Under the pieces are notes generated by a model that worked only from the letters and a program-made list of their open reading frames with translations, was not told where the DNA came from and did not search any database. From NCBI GenBank assembly GCA_934527255.1, contig CAKTAM010000015.1, positions 1 through 27,350 on the forward strand: a stretch of DNA of 27,350 nt. The letters are read 5' to 3'. This DNA comes from an uncultured Oscillospiraceae bacterium. GTDB lineage: Bacteria; Bacillota; Clostridia; Oscillospirales; Ruminococcaceae. Below, in pieces: positions 15,451 through 23,683 of this stretch (position 1 is its first letter; the number at the start of each line of letters is the position of its first letter). A program made the position numbers and the translations under genes.

Positions 15451-16689
15451 TCAAGCCCAGCTGCCGGTAAACTCGGCCGCGATGGCGTCGGCCTCCGCCT
15501 CAGGGGTGGCATCCGCCGCAATGCGGCAGTGCGCCAGCCGCTCATACAAGGCGTGGCGCTCGTCGTACAGGCGGCGGATCGCTGCTGGGCTGCTGCTCAG
15601 CGGGCGGCCCTCGCCGGAAAGCCGCGCACAGTCGGCCTCCAGATAATATATGCGGCCGTTGCCCGCCAGTGCAAGGCGGTTTTCGGCGCGCAGGGGCGTA
15701 CCGCCGCCGCAGGCGATCACCAGCCCGTGCTGCGCACCCACCTGCCGGACGGCGGCAGTTTCCAGCGCGCGGAAGGCCTGCTCGCCCTCCTGCGCAAAGA
15801 TCTGCGGAATGGTACGCCCGGCGTTCTGCTCGATAAGGGCGTCCAGATCGACAAACGGCCGCCCAAGCCGCCGGGCTGTCAGGCGGCCGACGGTGGTTTT
15901 ACCGCAGCCGGGCATGCCGATGAGCACCACGTTGCTTTGCCCGCGGCGCAGCCGGGCCAGACACTGTGCCGCTGCCGCGCGGCTGATGGGCTGCCCGCTG
16001 AAATATTCCGCCGCCGCGCGCCCCTGCTCGACCAGCATGGGCAAGCCGCCGGTTGCAGGAATGCCGCGCGCGCGCGCCGCCTGCACCAGCCGGGTCTCCA
16101 GCGGGTTATACACGGCATCCATCACGCCGCACAGCGACGCAAAAGCCGAAAGCTCCACCGGCTGGCCGTCGCCGTTGGGAAACATGCCCACCGGCGTGGT
16201 GTTGATCAGCACCTGCGCATCCGCGTGGCGGGCAAGGTTTTCGTAATTGTCCGGCCCCCGGCGCGAGATGACCGTCACCGAGGCCGCCCCCGCGCCGCGC
16301 GCCACGGCGCAGGCGGTATGGCTGGTGCCGCCACTGCCCAGCACCAGCACCTTTTTTCCGGCCAGCGGAATACCGGCGCTTTCCATGGCCAGCTGCATGC
16401 CGCAATAGTCGGTGTTATAGCCCGTCAGCACTCCGCCGCGGTTGACCACGGTATTCACCGCGCCGATAGCGGCGGCGCGCTCATCCACCACATCGCACAG
16501 CTGCAGCGCCAGCTGCTTGTACGGAATGGTAACGTTCAGCCAGTCATACTGCCGCCCGGCCAGAAACCGGCGGGCCTCCTCCGGCTGCATGGCAAGCAGG
16601 GCATAATCGGTGCAGCCCCACAGCTGCGCGTGAATTTCGGGCGAAAAGCTGTGCCCCAGGCTTCGCCCCAACAGGCCGTGCGTGCTCAT
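15451..16689 (-). CDS. aroE/aroK: Bifunctional shikimate dehydrogenase-shikimate kinase (AroE-AroK fusion)
   Basis: A 412-aa fusion carrying steps 4 and 5 of the shikimate pathway. The AroE part (about 1-245) has the substrate site GRSLGHSFSPEIH, the catalytic Lys58 in NVTIPYK and Asp94 in YNTDYCGM, the NADP-binding GSGGTSHT (118-125), and NTTPVGMFP. The AroK part (about 253-412) has the P-loop GMPGCGKTT (258-266), shikimate-binding VDLDALIE with Asp281/Asp283, Arg307 in the E-x-x-F-R block, GGG (328-330) and the lid Arg in GRPL. The frame is uninterrupted through a short linker, LARLRRGQSN. Its ATG overlaps the pheA stop as ATGA, so it is translationally coupled. All key residues appear present, so both activities are expected. 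Confidence 0.95.
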   Translation of the reverse strand: MSTHGLLGRSLGHSFSPEIHAQLWGCTDYALLAMQPEEARRFLAGRQYDWLNVTIPYKQLALQLCDVVDERAAAIGAVNTVVNRGGVLTGYNTDYCGMQLAMESAGIPLAGKKVLVLGSGGTSHTACAVARGAGAASVTVISRRGPDNYENLARHADAQVLINTTPVGMFPNGDGQPVELSAFASLCGVMDAVYNPLETRLVQAARARGIPATGGLPMLVEQGRAAAEYFSGQPISRAAAAQCLARLRRGQSNVVLIGMPGCGKTTVGRLTARRLGRPFVDLDALIEQNAGRTIPQIFAQEGEQAFRALETAAVRQVGAQHGLVIACGGGTPLRAENRLALAGNGRIYYLEADCARLSGEGRPLSSSPAAIRRLYDERHALYERLAHCRIAADATPEAEADAIAAEFTGSWA

Positions 16690-17825
16690 TCCTCGGTGTA
16701 CGCCCCCAGGAAGGTCAGCTGCTCGGTGCAGCGGGTCAGGTCGCACAGCAGGCTGACGGTCTGCGCATCGCGGCAGTCGGCGTCAATATCAATATAGAAC
16801 AGAAACTCGAAATCGTGGCCGGAGATGGGGCGGCTCTCCAGCTTGCTGACGTTCAGGCCCAGCGTGGCAAAGTGCGACAGCACCTCGTACAGCGCACCGG
16901 GGCGGTGCGCCGTGCGGAACATCAGGCTGATTTTGGTGCAGCCCTCAAAGATCTGCAGGTTTTTGGCAATGCAGATGAAGCGGGTATAGTTGTTGTCGCT
17001 GTTCTGGATGTCGCGGTGCAGCTGCTGCAGCCCATACAGACCGCTGCACTCGGCCGAGCAGATGGCGGCCACATCGGCGCGGTCGCTTTCGGCCACGCGG
17101 CGGGCAGCCACCGCCGTGTTTTCGCACACGGTGACCTTGGCGTTGGGGTAGCGCTTGAGAAACTCGCTGCACTGGCCCAGCGCCTGCTCGTGCGAGAAAA
17201 TTTCACGGATGTCGGCATCCTTTACGCCGGGCCGGGCCACCAGACTGTGGTTGATGCGCAGGCGGATGGAACGCACGATGTAGAAGCTGTGCTTCTGCAT
17301 GAGGTCATACACCTCGTTGACCGAGCCGTAAATGTTGTTTTCGATGGGCAGAATGCCGTATTCGCACAGGCCGCTGTTGACGGCGCGCGCCACGCCCTCG
17401 AACGTATCCATAAAGAGGATGGAAGCCCCGCCGAACAGCTTGTCGCAGGCGATCTGCGAGTAGGCGCCTTCGGTGCCCTGACAGGCGACCGTTGCGTTTT
17501 TCGGCAGCTTGCGGGGCGAGGCCTCCAGCGCCTGCGCGATGCGCGCGCCCAGTTCCTCGCTTTGGGCCAGCTGCACCGACTGATAGGATCGGCTCATATC
17601 AAACAGCGTGGTAAACAGCATACGGGTAAAATTATCCATGGGCGGCTGCTGCCCGGCGGTCAGCTGGGCCAGATGGTCACGCTCCCGCGTGCGGTCCAGC
17701 ACCGGAAGATGGCGGGCGCGCTTGTACTCGGCGATCTGCCCGGCCACCGCCATGCGCTGCTCAAACAGTGTTTTGATCTGCTCGTCAATGGAATCGATCT
17801 GTGTACGAAGCTGCTGAATATCCAT
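16686..17825 (-). CDS. pheA: Bifunctional chorismate mutase-prephenate dehydratase
   Basis: A 379-aa P-protein making phenylpyruvate from chorismate. Residues 1-90 are an AroQ-type chorismate mutase domain (MDIQQLRTQIDSIDEQI...). About 110-290 is the dehydratase, with ACQGTEGAYSQ, LPIENNIYGSVNE and the catalytic TRF triad (281-283). About 298-379 is an ACT domain with GALYEVL and ESRP (330-333), the site for feedback inhibition by phenylalanine. The start at 17825 follows GGAAAGGATC and fits the family; a longer frame begins inside an upstream tandem repeat and is less likely. Two layers of Phe control, allosteric here and attenuation before aroF, are therefore implied. Confidence 0.96.
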   Translation of the reverse strand: MDIQQLRTQIDSIDEQIKTLFEQRMAVAGQIAEYKRARHLPVLDRTRERDHLAQLTAGQQPPMDNFTRMLFTTLFDMSRSYQSVQLAQSEELGARIAQALEASPRKLPKNATVACQGTEGAYSQIACDKLFGGASILFMDTFEGVARAVNSGLCEYGILPIENNIYGSVNEVYDLMQKHSFYIVRSIRLRINHSLVARPGVKDADIREIFSHEQALGQCSEFLKRYPNAKVTVCENTAVAARRVAESDRADVAAICSAECSGLYGLQQLHRDIQNSDNNYTRFICIAKNLQIFEGCTKISLMFRTAHRPGALYEVLSHFATLGLNVSKLESRPISGHDFEFLFYIDIDADCRDAQTVSLLCDLTRCTEQLTFLGAYTEE

Positions 17826-17872
17826 GAGGTCTGATCCTTTCCTGCCGCGTCTGGCACGGCCTGTTCGTCGAT

Positions 17873-17906
17873 TTTCAATCTCCGTCAATTTTCAATTTCC
17901 GTCAAT
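17873..17906 (-). repeat. Tandem 17-bp repeat upstream of pheA
   Basis: Two adjacent 17-bp copies (17873-17889 and 17890-17906) differ at one position; on the minus strand the unit reads ATTGACGG(A)(A/G)ATTGAAA. A partial third copy follows. The block is AT-rich in a GC-rich region and sits 48-81 bp before the pheA start. No good -10 accompanies the TTGACG/TTGAAA elements, so a regulator-binding site is as possible as a promoter remnant. Confidence 0.7.
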
Positions 17907-18080
17907 TTTTCAATAAAGGAAATGCGCAAAAGGGAAGAGCGTGCGGCCGTGGCCGACACCGCAGCCGCCGTAGAGGGCCGACCGCCAAAAGGGCTGAGAA
18001 AACGGCCGACGGACGCCCGGGCGGCTGCCGCCCAAAAGCGCCGCCTGCGCCGCGCCGACGCTTGGATCCAGGGGGGCGGT

Positions 18081-19334
18081 TCACCACACCGCGGGCGGAT
18101 CCAGCAGCAGGTCCAGCAGGGCCAGCGCCGTCACGGCCTCGGCCACCGGCACCGCCCGGTGCACGATGCAGGGGTCATGCCGCCCGCGCACGGTCAGCTC
18201 CGTGTCGGTCCGGGCGGCGAGATCCACACTGTGCTGCGGCTGCCCGATGGAGGGCGTTGGCTTGAGCGCCAGCCGGAACACCAGCGGCATGCCCGTCGTC
18301 GCCCCGCCCAGCACGCCCCCGGCGTCGTTTTTGACGGTGCGCACGCAGCCATTCTGCCAGCAGTAGGGGTCATTCTGCTCGCTGCCGAGGCCCTCGCAGC
18401 CTAAAAAGCCGCTGCCGAACTCGATGCCGCGCACACCGGGTATGCCGAAAGCCGCTGCGGAGAGACGGTTTTCTACCCCGTCGAACATATGCGCCCCAAC
18501 CCCGGCCGGAAGCCCGGTGACGATGCAGCGGATGCTGCCGCCCACCGAGTCGCCCACGGCGGCGGCCCGGCGAATGGCCGCCTGCATGGCGGCCCCGGCC
18601 TCGTCGCTGAGGGTGGGAAACGCTTTGCCGCGCACGGCGGCCAGCGCGGCCGCATCCGGCGCGCAGGGGTCGGGCACGGCATCGGCAATGCCGCCGATGG
18701 AGGCGATGTGTGCATACACCTGCACCCCGCGGCGGGCCAGCAGCTGCAGGGCCACCCCGCCCGCAAAGCACAGCGGCGCAGTCATGCGGCCCGAAAATGC
18801 GCCGCCGCCGCGCACATCCGCCGCGCCGCCATAGCGCACAAATGCAGGCCAGTCGCTGTGGCCGGGCCGGGGAACGCGCAGGCCGCCCAACGCGGCATCC
18901 GGCATGGCGGCTGCCCCTGCCGGGCCGACCGGGGCCGAACCCGGCGCGGCGTTTTCCGCAGCGGCGGCCGGAGGGGTTGCCTTTGCCTGCAGGGGCACGG
19001 CAGGCTCCGCCGCGCCTTTGTCGGCAGCCGCGCCGCGCAGGTTGGCATAATCGGCGCTGCGCACATCGGTATTGCGGATGACGGCGGCCAGCGGCGCGCC
19101 CACCGTGCGGCCCTCCACCAGCCCGCAGAGGATCTCCGGCTCGTCCGCCTCGCGCCGGGCGGTGGAAAGGCCCGGTGCGCCGTGACCCGGGGCCCGGCGG
19201 GCCATCAGCTGACGGATCGGCTCCAGCTCGACGGGCTCGCCCGCGGGCAGGCCGTCCAGCACCACGCCGATGGCCGCCGCATGCGACTGGCCGAACACCT
19301 GTATTTTCAAGTTTTTACCGTAGGAAAAGGACAT
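18081..19334 (-). CDS. aroC: Chorismate synthase with an Ala/Pro-rich insertion
   Basis: Converts EPSP to chorismate using reduced FMN. Family motifs: FGQSHAAAIGVVLDGLPAG at the N-terminus, RPGHSDWPAFVRYGG with the second catalytic His, RGGGAFSGR, GSGFLGCEGLGSEQND, GGVLGGATTGMPL and the C-terminal RHDPCIVHRAVPVAEA. At 417 aa it is longer than the usual 350-390. The excess is a block of about 52 residues (101-152) made mainly of Ala, Pro and Gly, inserted between YANLR and RVPRPGHSD, where ordinary enzymes are continuous. The reading frame is intact across it. The start follows ACAGGAG at 6-7 bases. A gap of about 255 bp separates it from pheA. Confidence 0.94.
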   Translation of the reverse strand: MSFSYGKNLKIQVFGQSHAAAIGVVLDGLPAGEPVELEPIRQLMARRAPGHGAPGLSTARREADEPEILCGLVEGRTVGAPLAAVIRNTDVRSADYANLRGAAADKGAAEPAVPLQAKATPPAAAAENAAPGSAPVGPAGAAAMPDAALGGLRVPRPGHSDWPAFVRYGGAADVRGGGAFSGRMTAPLCFAGGVALQLLARRGVQVYAHIASIGGIADAVPDPCAPDAAALAAVRGKAFPTLSDEAGAAMQAAIRRAAAVGDSVGGSIRCIVTGLPAGVGAHMFDGVENRLSAAAFGIPGVRGIEFGSGFLGCEGLGSEQNDPYCWQNGCVRTVKNDAGGVLGGATTGMPLVFRLALKPTPSIGQPQHSVDLAARTDTELTVRGRHDPCIVHRAVPVAEAVTALALLDLLLDPPAVW

Positions 19335-19533
19335 TGCCTACACTCCTGTCTTTCGTCTGCCTTTGGCCCCGTGGCCGAACGGTTCCCTTTTGCGGCTCGA
19401 CACGGCTGCGCCTTGCCATAAGCGGCACGCCCGGCCCCTTCGCTGCCGCGGCGCCCCGGCAGTACAGCGCCGCAGCAGTGCGCCGAAGCCGTCTTTCCGC
19501 ACACGGCCCGGCGCTGTCGGCGTTTTTCATCCG

Positions 19534-20817
19534 TCAGCGCTTTACCGCGCGCTCGCCCCGCTGCCAGGCGTTCCAGTCATCCCAGAAATCCGGGTAGGAT
19601 TTTTCGACCGCCTGCGCCCCGCAGACGGTCACCGGCGCGCGGCACAGCAGCGACGCCACTGCCGCCGCCATGACAATGCGGTGGTCGCCCGCGCCATCCA
19701 CCGTGCCGCCGACCAGCGCGCCGGTACCGGTGACGGTCAGCGAGGCCGCCCCGGCGTCGGCCTGCCCGCCCAGCGCCCGCAGCGCCGCGCAGGTGGCGGC
19801 CAGACGGTCGCTTTCCTTCAAGCGCAGGCGGGCGGCGTTGGCAAACACGGTTTTTTTGCGCTGCCCGGCCGCCAGCACCGCCAGCACCGGCATCAGGTCG
19901 GGGATGGGGTCAATATCCAACACCGTGTCGCCCGGGGCCGTGATGGCCGCGATCGCCTGTGTCACGGCACGGTCGCCCTGCACACTGTCCGGCCGCAGGC
20001 CCTGCACCGTCACGCCCGGCCCGCCCTGCGCGCGGACGATGGCATCCGCCGCCAGCCAGAACGCCGCGTTGGACCAATCGCCCTCCGCCGTCAGGCGGCC
20101 CGGCGAAACATATTGCTGCCCGCCGGGGATCTGCCAGCCGTTTTCCGTTGGTTGCACCCGCACGCCGAACTGCGCCAGCACCTCCAGCGTGATGGTCAGA
20201 TAAGCCGCCGAGACCGGCGGTGTGGTCAGCCGCAGCGTGCTGTCCTGCGTCAGCAGCGGCAGCGCCAGCAGCAGCCCGGTAATATACTGTGAGCTGACGT
20301 TGCCCGGCAGCAGCCATTCGCCGCCGCACAGCGGCCCCACCGCCTGCAGCGGCAGGGCATCGGCCGAAACGCGGCAGCCGTGTGCGCGCAGCGCCCGGCA
20401 CAGATCGCCCATGGGACGCTGCGGCAGCCGCCCGTGCCCCGTCAGCGAAAAGCCGTCCGCGGCCCCGTCGGCCGCGTACAGCGCCGCCGCCACCGGCAGA
20501 AAAAAGCGCGCGGTCGAGCCGCTCTCTCCGGCATCCAGCAGCGGGGTCTGCGGCAGCGCGCCGCGGCGCACCGGCCGCACCCGCAGACAGCCAAAGCCGT
20601 CCGCCCCCGGCGGCAGCAGACTGCACCCGCCGCCCAGCGCCTGAATACAGGCCGCGCTGGCGGCAATATCCTGTGAAAAGCCCCGGAAGAATACCTCCGT
20701 CGGCGCCTCGGAAAGGGCGGCGGCGATCAGCTGCCGGTGCACGAACGATTTGGAGGACGGCGCCGTCACCGCAGACAGCGCCGGGCCTTGCCCGCGGGGG
20801 GATAGGGTCACATCCAT
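19534..20817 (-). CDS. aroA: 3-phosphoshikimate 1-carboxyvinyltransferase (EPSP synthase)
   Basis: Condenses shikimate-3-phosphate with PEP, step 6 of the pathway. The 427-aa length is standard. Motifs: APSSKSFVHRQLIAAAL with substrate-binding SSKS (21-24), DAGESGSTARFFLP in place of the enterobacterial NAGTAMR motif, SSQYITGLLLALPL, the domain-crossing GDWSNAAFWLAADA, ANAARLRLKESDRLAA and the terminal DHRIVMAAAVA. The start at 20817 (MDVTLSPRG) follows GCAGGAGAAG; longer in-frame versions would overlap the aroB end. It lies 37 bp after aroB. The gap of about 200 bp before aroC holds nothing recognisable. Confidence 0.95.
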   Translation of the reverse strand: MDVTLSPRGQGPALSAVTAPSSKSFVHRQLIAAALSEAPTEVFFRGFSQDIAASAACIQALGGGCSLLPPGADGFGCLRVRPVRRGALPQTPLLDAGESGSTARFFLPVAAALYAADGAADGFSLTGHGRLPQRPMGDLCRALRAHGCRVSADALPLQAVGPLCGGEWLLPGNVSSQYITGLLLALPLLTQDSTLRLTTPPVSAAYLTITLEVLAQFGVRVQPTENGWQIPGGQQYVSPGRLTAEGDWSNAAFWLAADAIVRAQGGPGVTVQGLRPDSVQGDRAVTQAIAAITAPGDTVLDIDPIPDLMPVLAVLAAGQRKKTVFANAARLRLKESDRLAATCAALRALGGQADAGAASLTVTGTGALVGGTVDGAGDHRIVMAAAVASLLCRAPVTVCGAQAVEKSYPDFWDDWNAWQRGERAVKR

Positions 20818-20854
20818 GGAAAGCTTCTCCTGCTCTGCCGCAAGCGGCCGTTTT

Positions 20855-21928
20855 TCAACAAGGCTCCGCCGTTCCGGGCACGCCGTCGGCGATCCATTCA
20901 TCCAGCTCCTCCAGCGTCAGGCGACGGCATTCGGCCGCGCCCAGCGCGCTGGGCACCACCACGGTAATGCCGCTGCCGCCGCGCTTTTTGTCGGCGTGGG
21001 CGGCCGCGGCCAGCTGTGCGGCAGGCAGCTGCGTGCCGGTTGGCAGGCCAAACCGGCGGCACAGCGCCGCAATGCGGGCATCCAGCCCGGCCGGGGCCGC
21101 CCCGTGCCGGGCGGCGGCGCGGGCCATGGCCACCATACCGATGGCCACCCCGCAGCCGTGCGGCACCGCAAAGTGTGAGCACAGCTCGACGGCGTGGCCG
21201 ATGGTGTGCCCATAGTTGAGCAGCGCCCGGCGGCCGGTGTCGCGCTCGTCGGCCTCCACCACCTGCGCCTTCAGCTGGCAGCAGCGGGCGATGACGGCCT
21301 CCAGCCCGGCGTGAACATCCGCGGTCTCCAGCTGCTCAAACAGCGCCTGATCCAGAATAACGCCGTACTTGATCACCTCGCCCATGCCGTTGGCAAACTC
21401 TGCCCGCGGCAGCGTGGCGAAAACGTCGGTGTCGCACACCACCAGCCGCGGCTGCCAGAAGCAACCCGCCATGTTTTTGCCGCAGGCCAGATCCACCGCC
21501 GTCTTGCCGCCGACGGAGGAATCTACCGCGGCAAGAAGGGAGGTGGGCAGCTGCACATAATCGACCCCGCGCTGATACACGGCGGCGGCAAAGCCGGTCA
21601 GATCACCGGTGACGCCGCCGCCCAGCGCGGCCAGCAGGTCGCTGCGGGTAAAGCCCGCCGTGCCAAGGGCCTCCAGCAGCCGCTGCAGCGTCTGCATATT
21701 TTTGCTGGCCTCGCCAGCGGCAAAGACGAACCGCTCGACCGAAAAGCCCGCCTGCGCAAAGGCGGCGGCCGCACGGTCGGCATACAGCGGGGCCACGTTG
21801 GAATCGGCCACCAGCATCACGCGGCAGGGCGTTTTGACGGCGGCCGTCAGGCTGCCGACCTGCGCCAGCAGCCCGCTGCCGATGAAAATGGAATAATCGC
21901 GCGAGGCGTGTACCCGGACGGTGTTCAT
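20855..21928 (-). CDS. aroB: 3-dehydroquinate synthase
   Basis: Cyclises DAHP to 3-dehydroquinate, step 2, with NAD and a divalent metal. The 357-aa product has the NAD-binding GGGVTGDLTG (103-112), the substrate-site block QLPTSLLAAVDSSVGGKTAVD (126-146), FANGMGEVIKYGV, and the metal-binding LNYGHTIGHAVE and HGCGVAIGM. The start at 21928 was chosen because AAAGGAGA precedes it and the extra N-terminal residues of the longer frame are not family-like. It lies 70 bp after orfX. Confidence 0.96.
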   Translation of the reverse strand: MNTVRVHASRDYSIFIGSGLLAQVGSLTAAVKTPCRVMLVADSNVAPLYADRAAAAFAQAGFSVERFVFAAGEASKNMQTLQRLLEALGTAGFTRSDLLAALGGGVTGDLTGFAAAVYQRGVDYVQLPTSLLAAVDSSVGGKTAVDLACGKNMAGCFWQPRLVVCDTDVFATLPRAEFANGMGEVIKYGVILDQALFEQLETADVHAGLEAVIARCCQLKAQVVEADERDTGRRALLNYGHTIGHAVELCSHFAVPHGCGVAIGMVAMARAAARHGAAPAGLDARIAALCRRFGLPTGTQLPAAQLAAAAHADKKRGGSGITVVVPSALGAAECRRLTLEELDEWIADGVPGTAEPC

Positions 21929-21998
21929 GGGCAAATCTCCTTTATGGCTGCGGCATAGCCGCAGCATGGCCGCCGGAAGCACTGCGGCCGACAAAATT

Positions 21999-22667
21999 TC
22001 AGGCGTTTTCGTTGGCGGCAGCGGGCGCGCCGGTGATCAGCTCGCTGTAGGGCAGCGCCGTGATCCAGTCGCACAGGGTGTGCCACTCATCCAGCTTGTG
22101 GTTTCTGCGCGAACGGTAGATGTTGGCCAGCACCTCATAGTTCAGCAGCACCGTGCGCCGCTGGTTAAAGCTGGTGGGCAGCAGCTGGATCATCTGCCAC
22201 CACCATTTTTTTTCCTTCGTCTGCAAAAACAGGTCGCGCGCCGTGTTCAGGCCGTCGATGGTGCTCTGCATCAGGGCGGCAAAATCGCAGGCTTCGCCGT
22301 CCTGCGGGCCGCTGGCCGTCAGATGCTCAAGGCTGAAATCCTCTGCGGTAAAGGCGTGATCCTGTATTTTGTGCATGGTCGAGCAGCTGTTGGCCACCGT
22401 GCCCACCTTGTAGGTGTCAAACTCCTTCCACCAGTACAGCGGGGCGGTGATGTCCACATACACCGTGATCATGCGCAGGTATTTGCGGTGGTCGGCCGTC
22501 CCGGCCGAGCGCAGGCGGCGCATCAGGCCAAGGTCGTTTTCGCCCAGCACCGGGTCGCCCTCGGCGGGAAACTGCGAGTCGCACTTTGCCCACGAATTGA
22601 GGGGGTTGCGCATTCCGCGAATGGCCGCCTCCCAGCCCAGCACCTCGGTGTTTTCGGTTTTCAGCAT
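21999..22667 (-). CDS. Uncharacterised ThyX-like protein in the aro operon
   Basis: A 222-aa cytoplasmic protein with no assigned function. Its overall pattern resembles flavin-dependent thymidylate synthase (ThyX): VDITAPLYWWKEF (71-83) aligns with the strand-and-substrate segment that precedes the ThyX RHRxxS motif, KVGTVANSCST with that motif region, and LLPTSFNQRRTVLLNYEVL...RSRRNHKLDEW (162-195) with the C-terminal helix block. The RHR residues are absent, so thymidylate synthesis is doubtful. The relationship was seen by eye and is inference. The start follows AGAGAGG; it lies 131 bp after tyrA and 70 bp before aroB, embedded in the operon. Its link to aromatic biosynthesis is unknown. 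Confidence 0.6.
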   Translation of the reverse strand: MLKTENTEVLGWEAAIRGMRNPLNSWAKCDSQFPAEGDPVLGENDLGLMRRLRSAGTADHRKYLRMITVYVDITAPLYWWKEFDTYKVGTVANSCSTMHKIQDHAFTAEDFSLEHLTASGPQDGEACDFAALMQSTIDGLNTARDLFLQTKEKKWWWQMIQLLPTSFNQRRTVLLNYEVLANIYRSRRNHKLDEWHTLCDWITALPYSELITGAPAAANENA

Positions 22668-22798
22668 AGCAAAAGCCTCTCTTTCTGCATGGTTAAAGGG
22701 CGGCCCGGCGGGCGGCCCGGTCGTACTTGCAAAGCCTCCCCCTGCAAGGCCCGGCGGCGGGGAGACGGCGGCGGCCTTTGCGCCGCAAAACGGCTGCC

Positions 22799-23683
22799 TT
22801 AGCCGCAGCTCTTTGGCGCGGCGGCCTGCCCGCGCTGCTCGCTGAGCAGCTTCAGCTGTCTGCCCTCGCCCAGCAGGCGGCTCAGGGTCTCGGCGTCGCC
22901 GTCCGCCAGTGCGCGGCGGTACTCGTTCAGGCGGTCGATGAGGTAGTCGATCTCCTCGCCCAGCGGCTCGCGGTTATCCAGAAACAGCTCCGTCCACATG
23001 GTCTCGTTGAGGAACGCCACGCGGGTCATATCCTTGAAGCTTCCGGCCGAAAAGCCCACATAGTTCTGCGCCGTGGGGCTTTTGATATAGGCGCTGGAGA
23101 CCACATGGGCCAGCTGGCTGGTGTAGGCGATGGTGCGGTCATGCTCCTGCACGGTGGTGCGCACCACCCGCCCGAAGCCCAGCGAGAGGAAAAACGCCTG
23201 CAGCATGGCCCAGTCGGCCGCACAGCGCGCGGCGGGCACGGCCGTTTCGGGCGGGGGCACCAGCAGCATGGAGGCCCCGTCAAACAGGCCGTCGCGCGAC
23301 GCGGCCCAGCCGCTGCGCTCGGTGCCCGCCATGGGGTGCCCGCCGAAAAAGGAAAAGCCGTACTGCCCGGCCAGCGCGAAGGCCGCGCCGCACACCGCCG
23401 CCTTGACCCCGGCGCAGTCGAACACCGCGCATCGGGGCGAAAGGGCGGCGGCGTGCTCTGCCAGCCACTGCACCGCCGCCGACGGAAACAGCGCCACGGC
23501 GACCAGATCGCATTCGGGCAGGTTTTCCGCCGTCAGGGGCGCATCCAGCACGCCGCTTGCCACGGCGTCCGCCAGAACGGCGGCGTCCAGATCGACGCCG
23601 TACAGGGTGTGCGCGGTGCGCGCGCGGATGGTGCGGGCCAGCGAGCCGCCGATCAGCCCCAGCCCAACAACGGCAATCTTCAT
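22799..23683 (-). CDS. tyrA: Prephenate dehydrogenase
   Basis: Oxidatively decarboxylates prephenate to 4-hydroxyphenylpyruvate for tyrosine. The 294-aa protein starts with the nucleotide-binding VVGLGLIGGSLA (Rossmann Gly motif, 7-14) and has GGHPMAGTERSGW with the catalytic His116; the C-terminal helical dimerisation domain (HDRTIAYTSQLAHVVSSAY...) is intact. It has no ACT domain, unlike many Firmicute TyrA proteins, so tyrosine feedback may depend on transcriptional attenuation or on AroF. Its ATG overlaps the aroF stop as ATGA, so the two are translationally coupled. Confidence 0.95.
   Translation of the reverse strand: MKIAVVGLGLIGGSLARTIRARTAHTLYGVDLDAAVLADAVASGVLDAPLTAENLPECDLVAVALFPSAAVQWLAEHAAALSPRCAVFDCAGVKAAVCGAAFALAGQYGFSFFGGHPMAGTERSGWAASRDGLFDGASMLLVPPPETAVPAARCAADWAMLQAFFLSLGFGRVVRTTVQEHDRTIAYTSQLAHVVSSAYIKSPTAQNYVGFSAGSFKDMTRVAFLNETMWTELFLDNREPLGEEIDYLIDRLNEYRRALADGDAETLSRLLGEGRQLKLLSEQRGQAAAPKSCG

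Noticed and set aside
15167..15454. 95-aa Arg-rich ORF in the aroE/aroK-aroQ gap (TTG start overlapping the aroE/aroK stop)
   Set aside because: No ribosome site, biased composition, and it runs into aroQ in another frame.
15394..16797. 467-aa plus-strand open frame over aroE/aroK
   Set aside because: Antisense shadow of an intact bifunctional enzyme.
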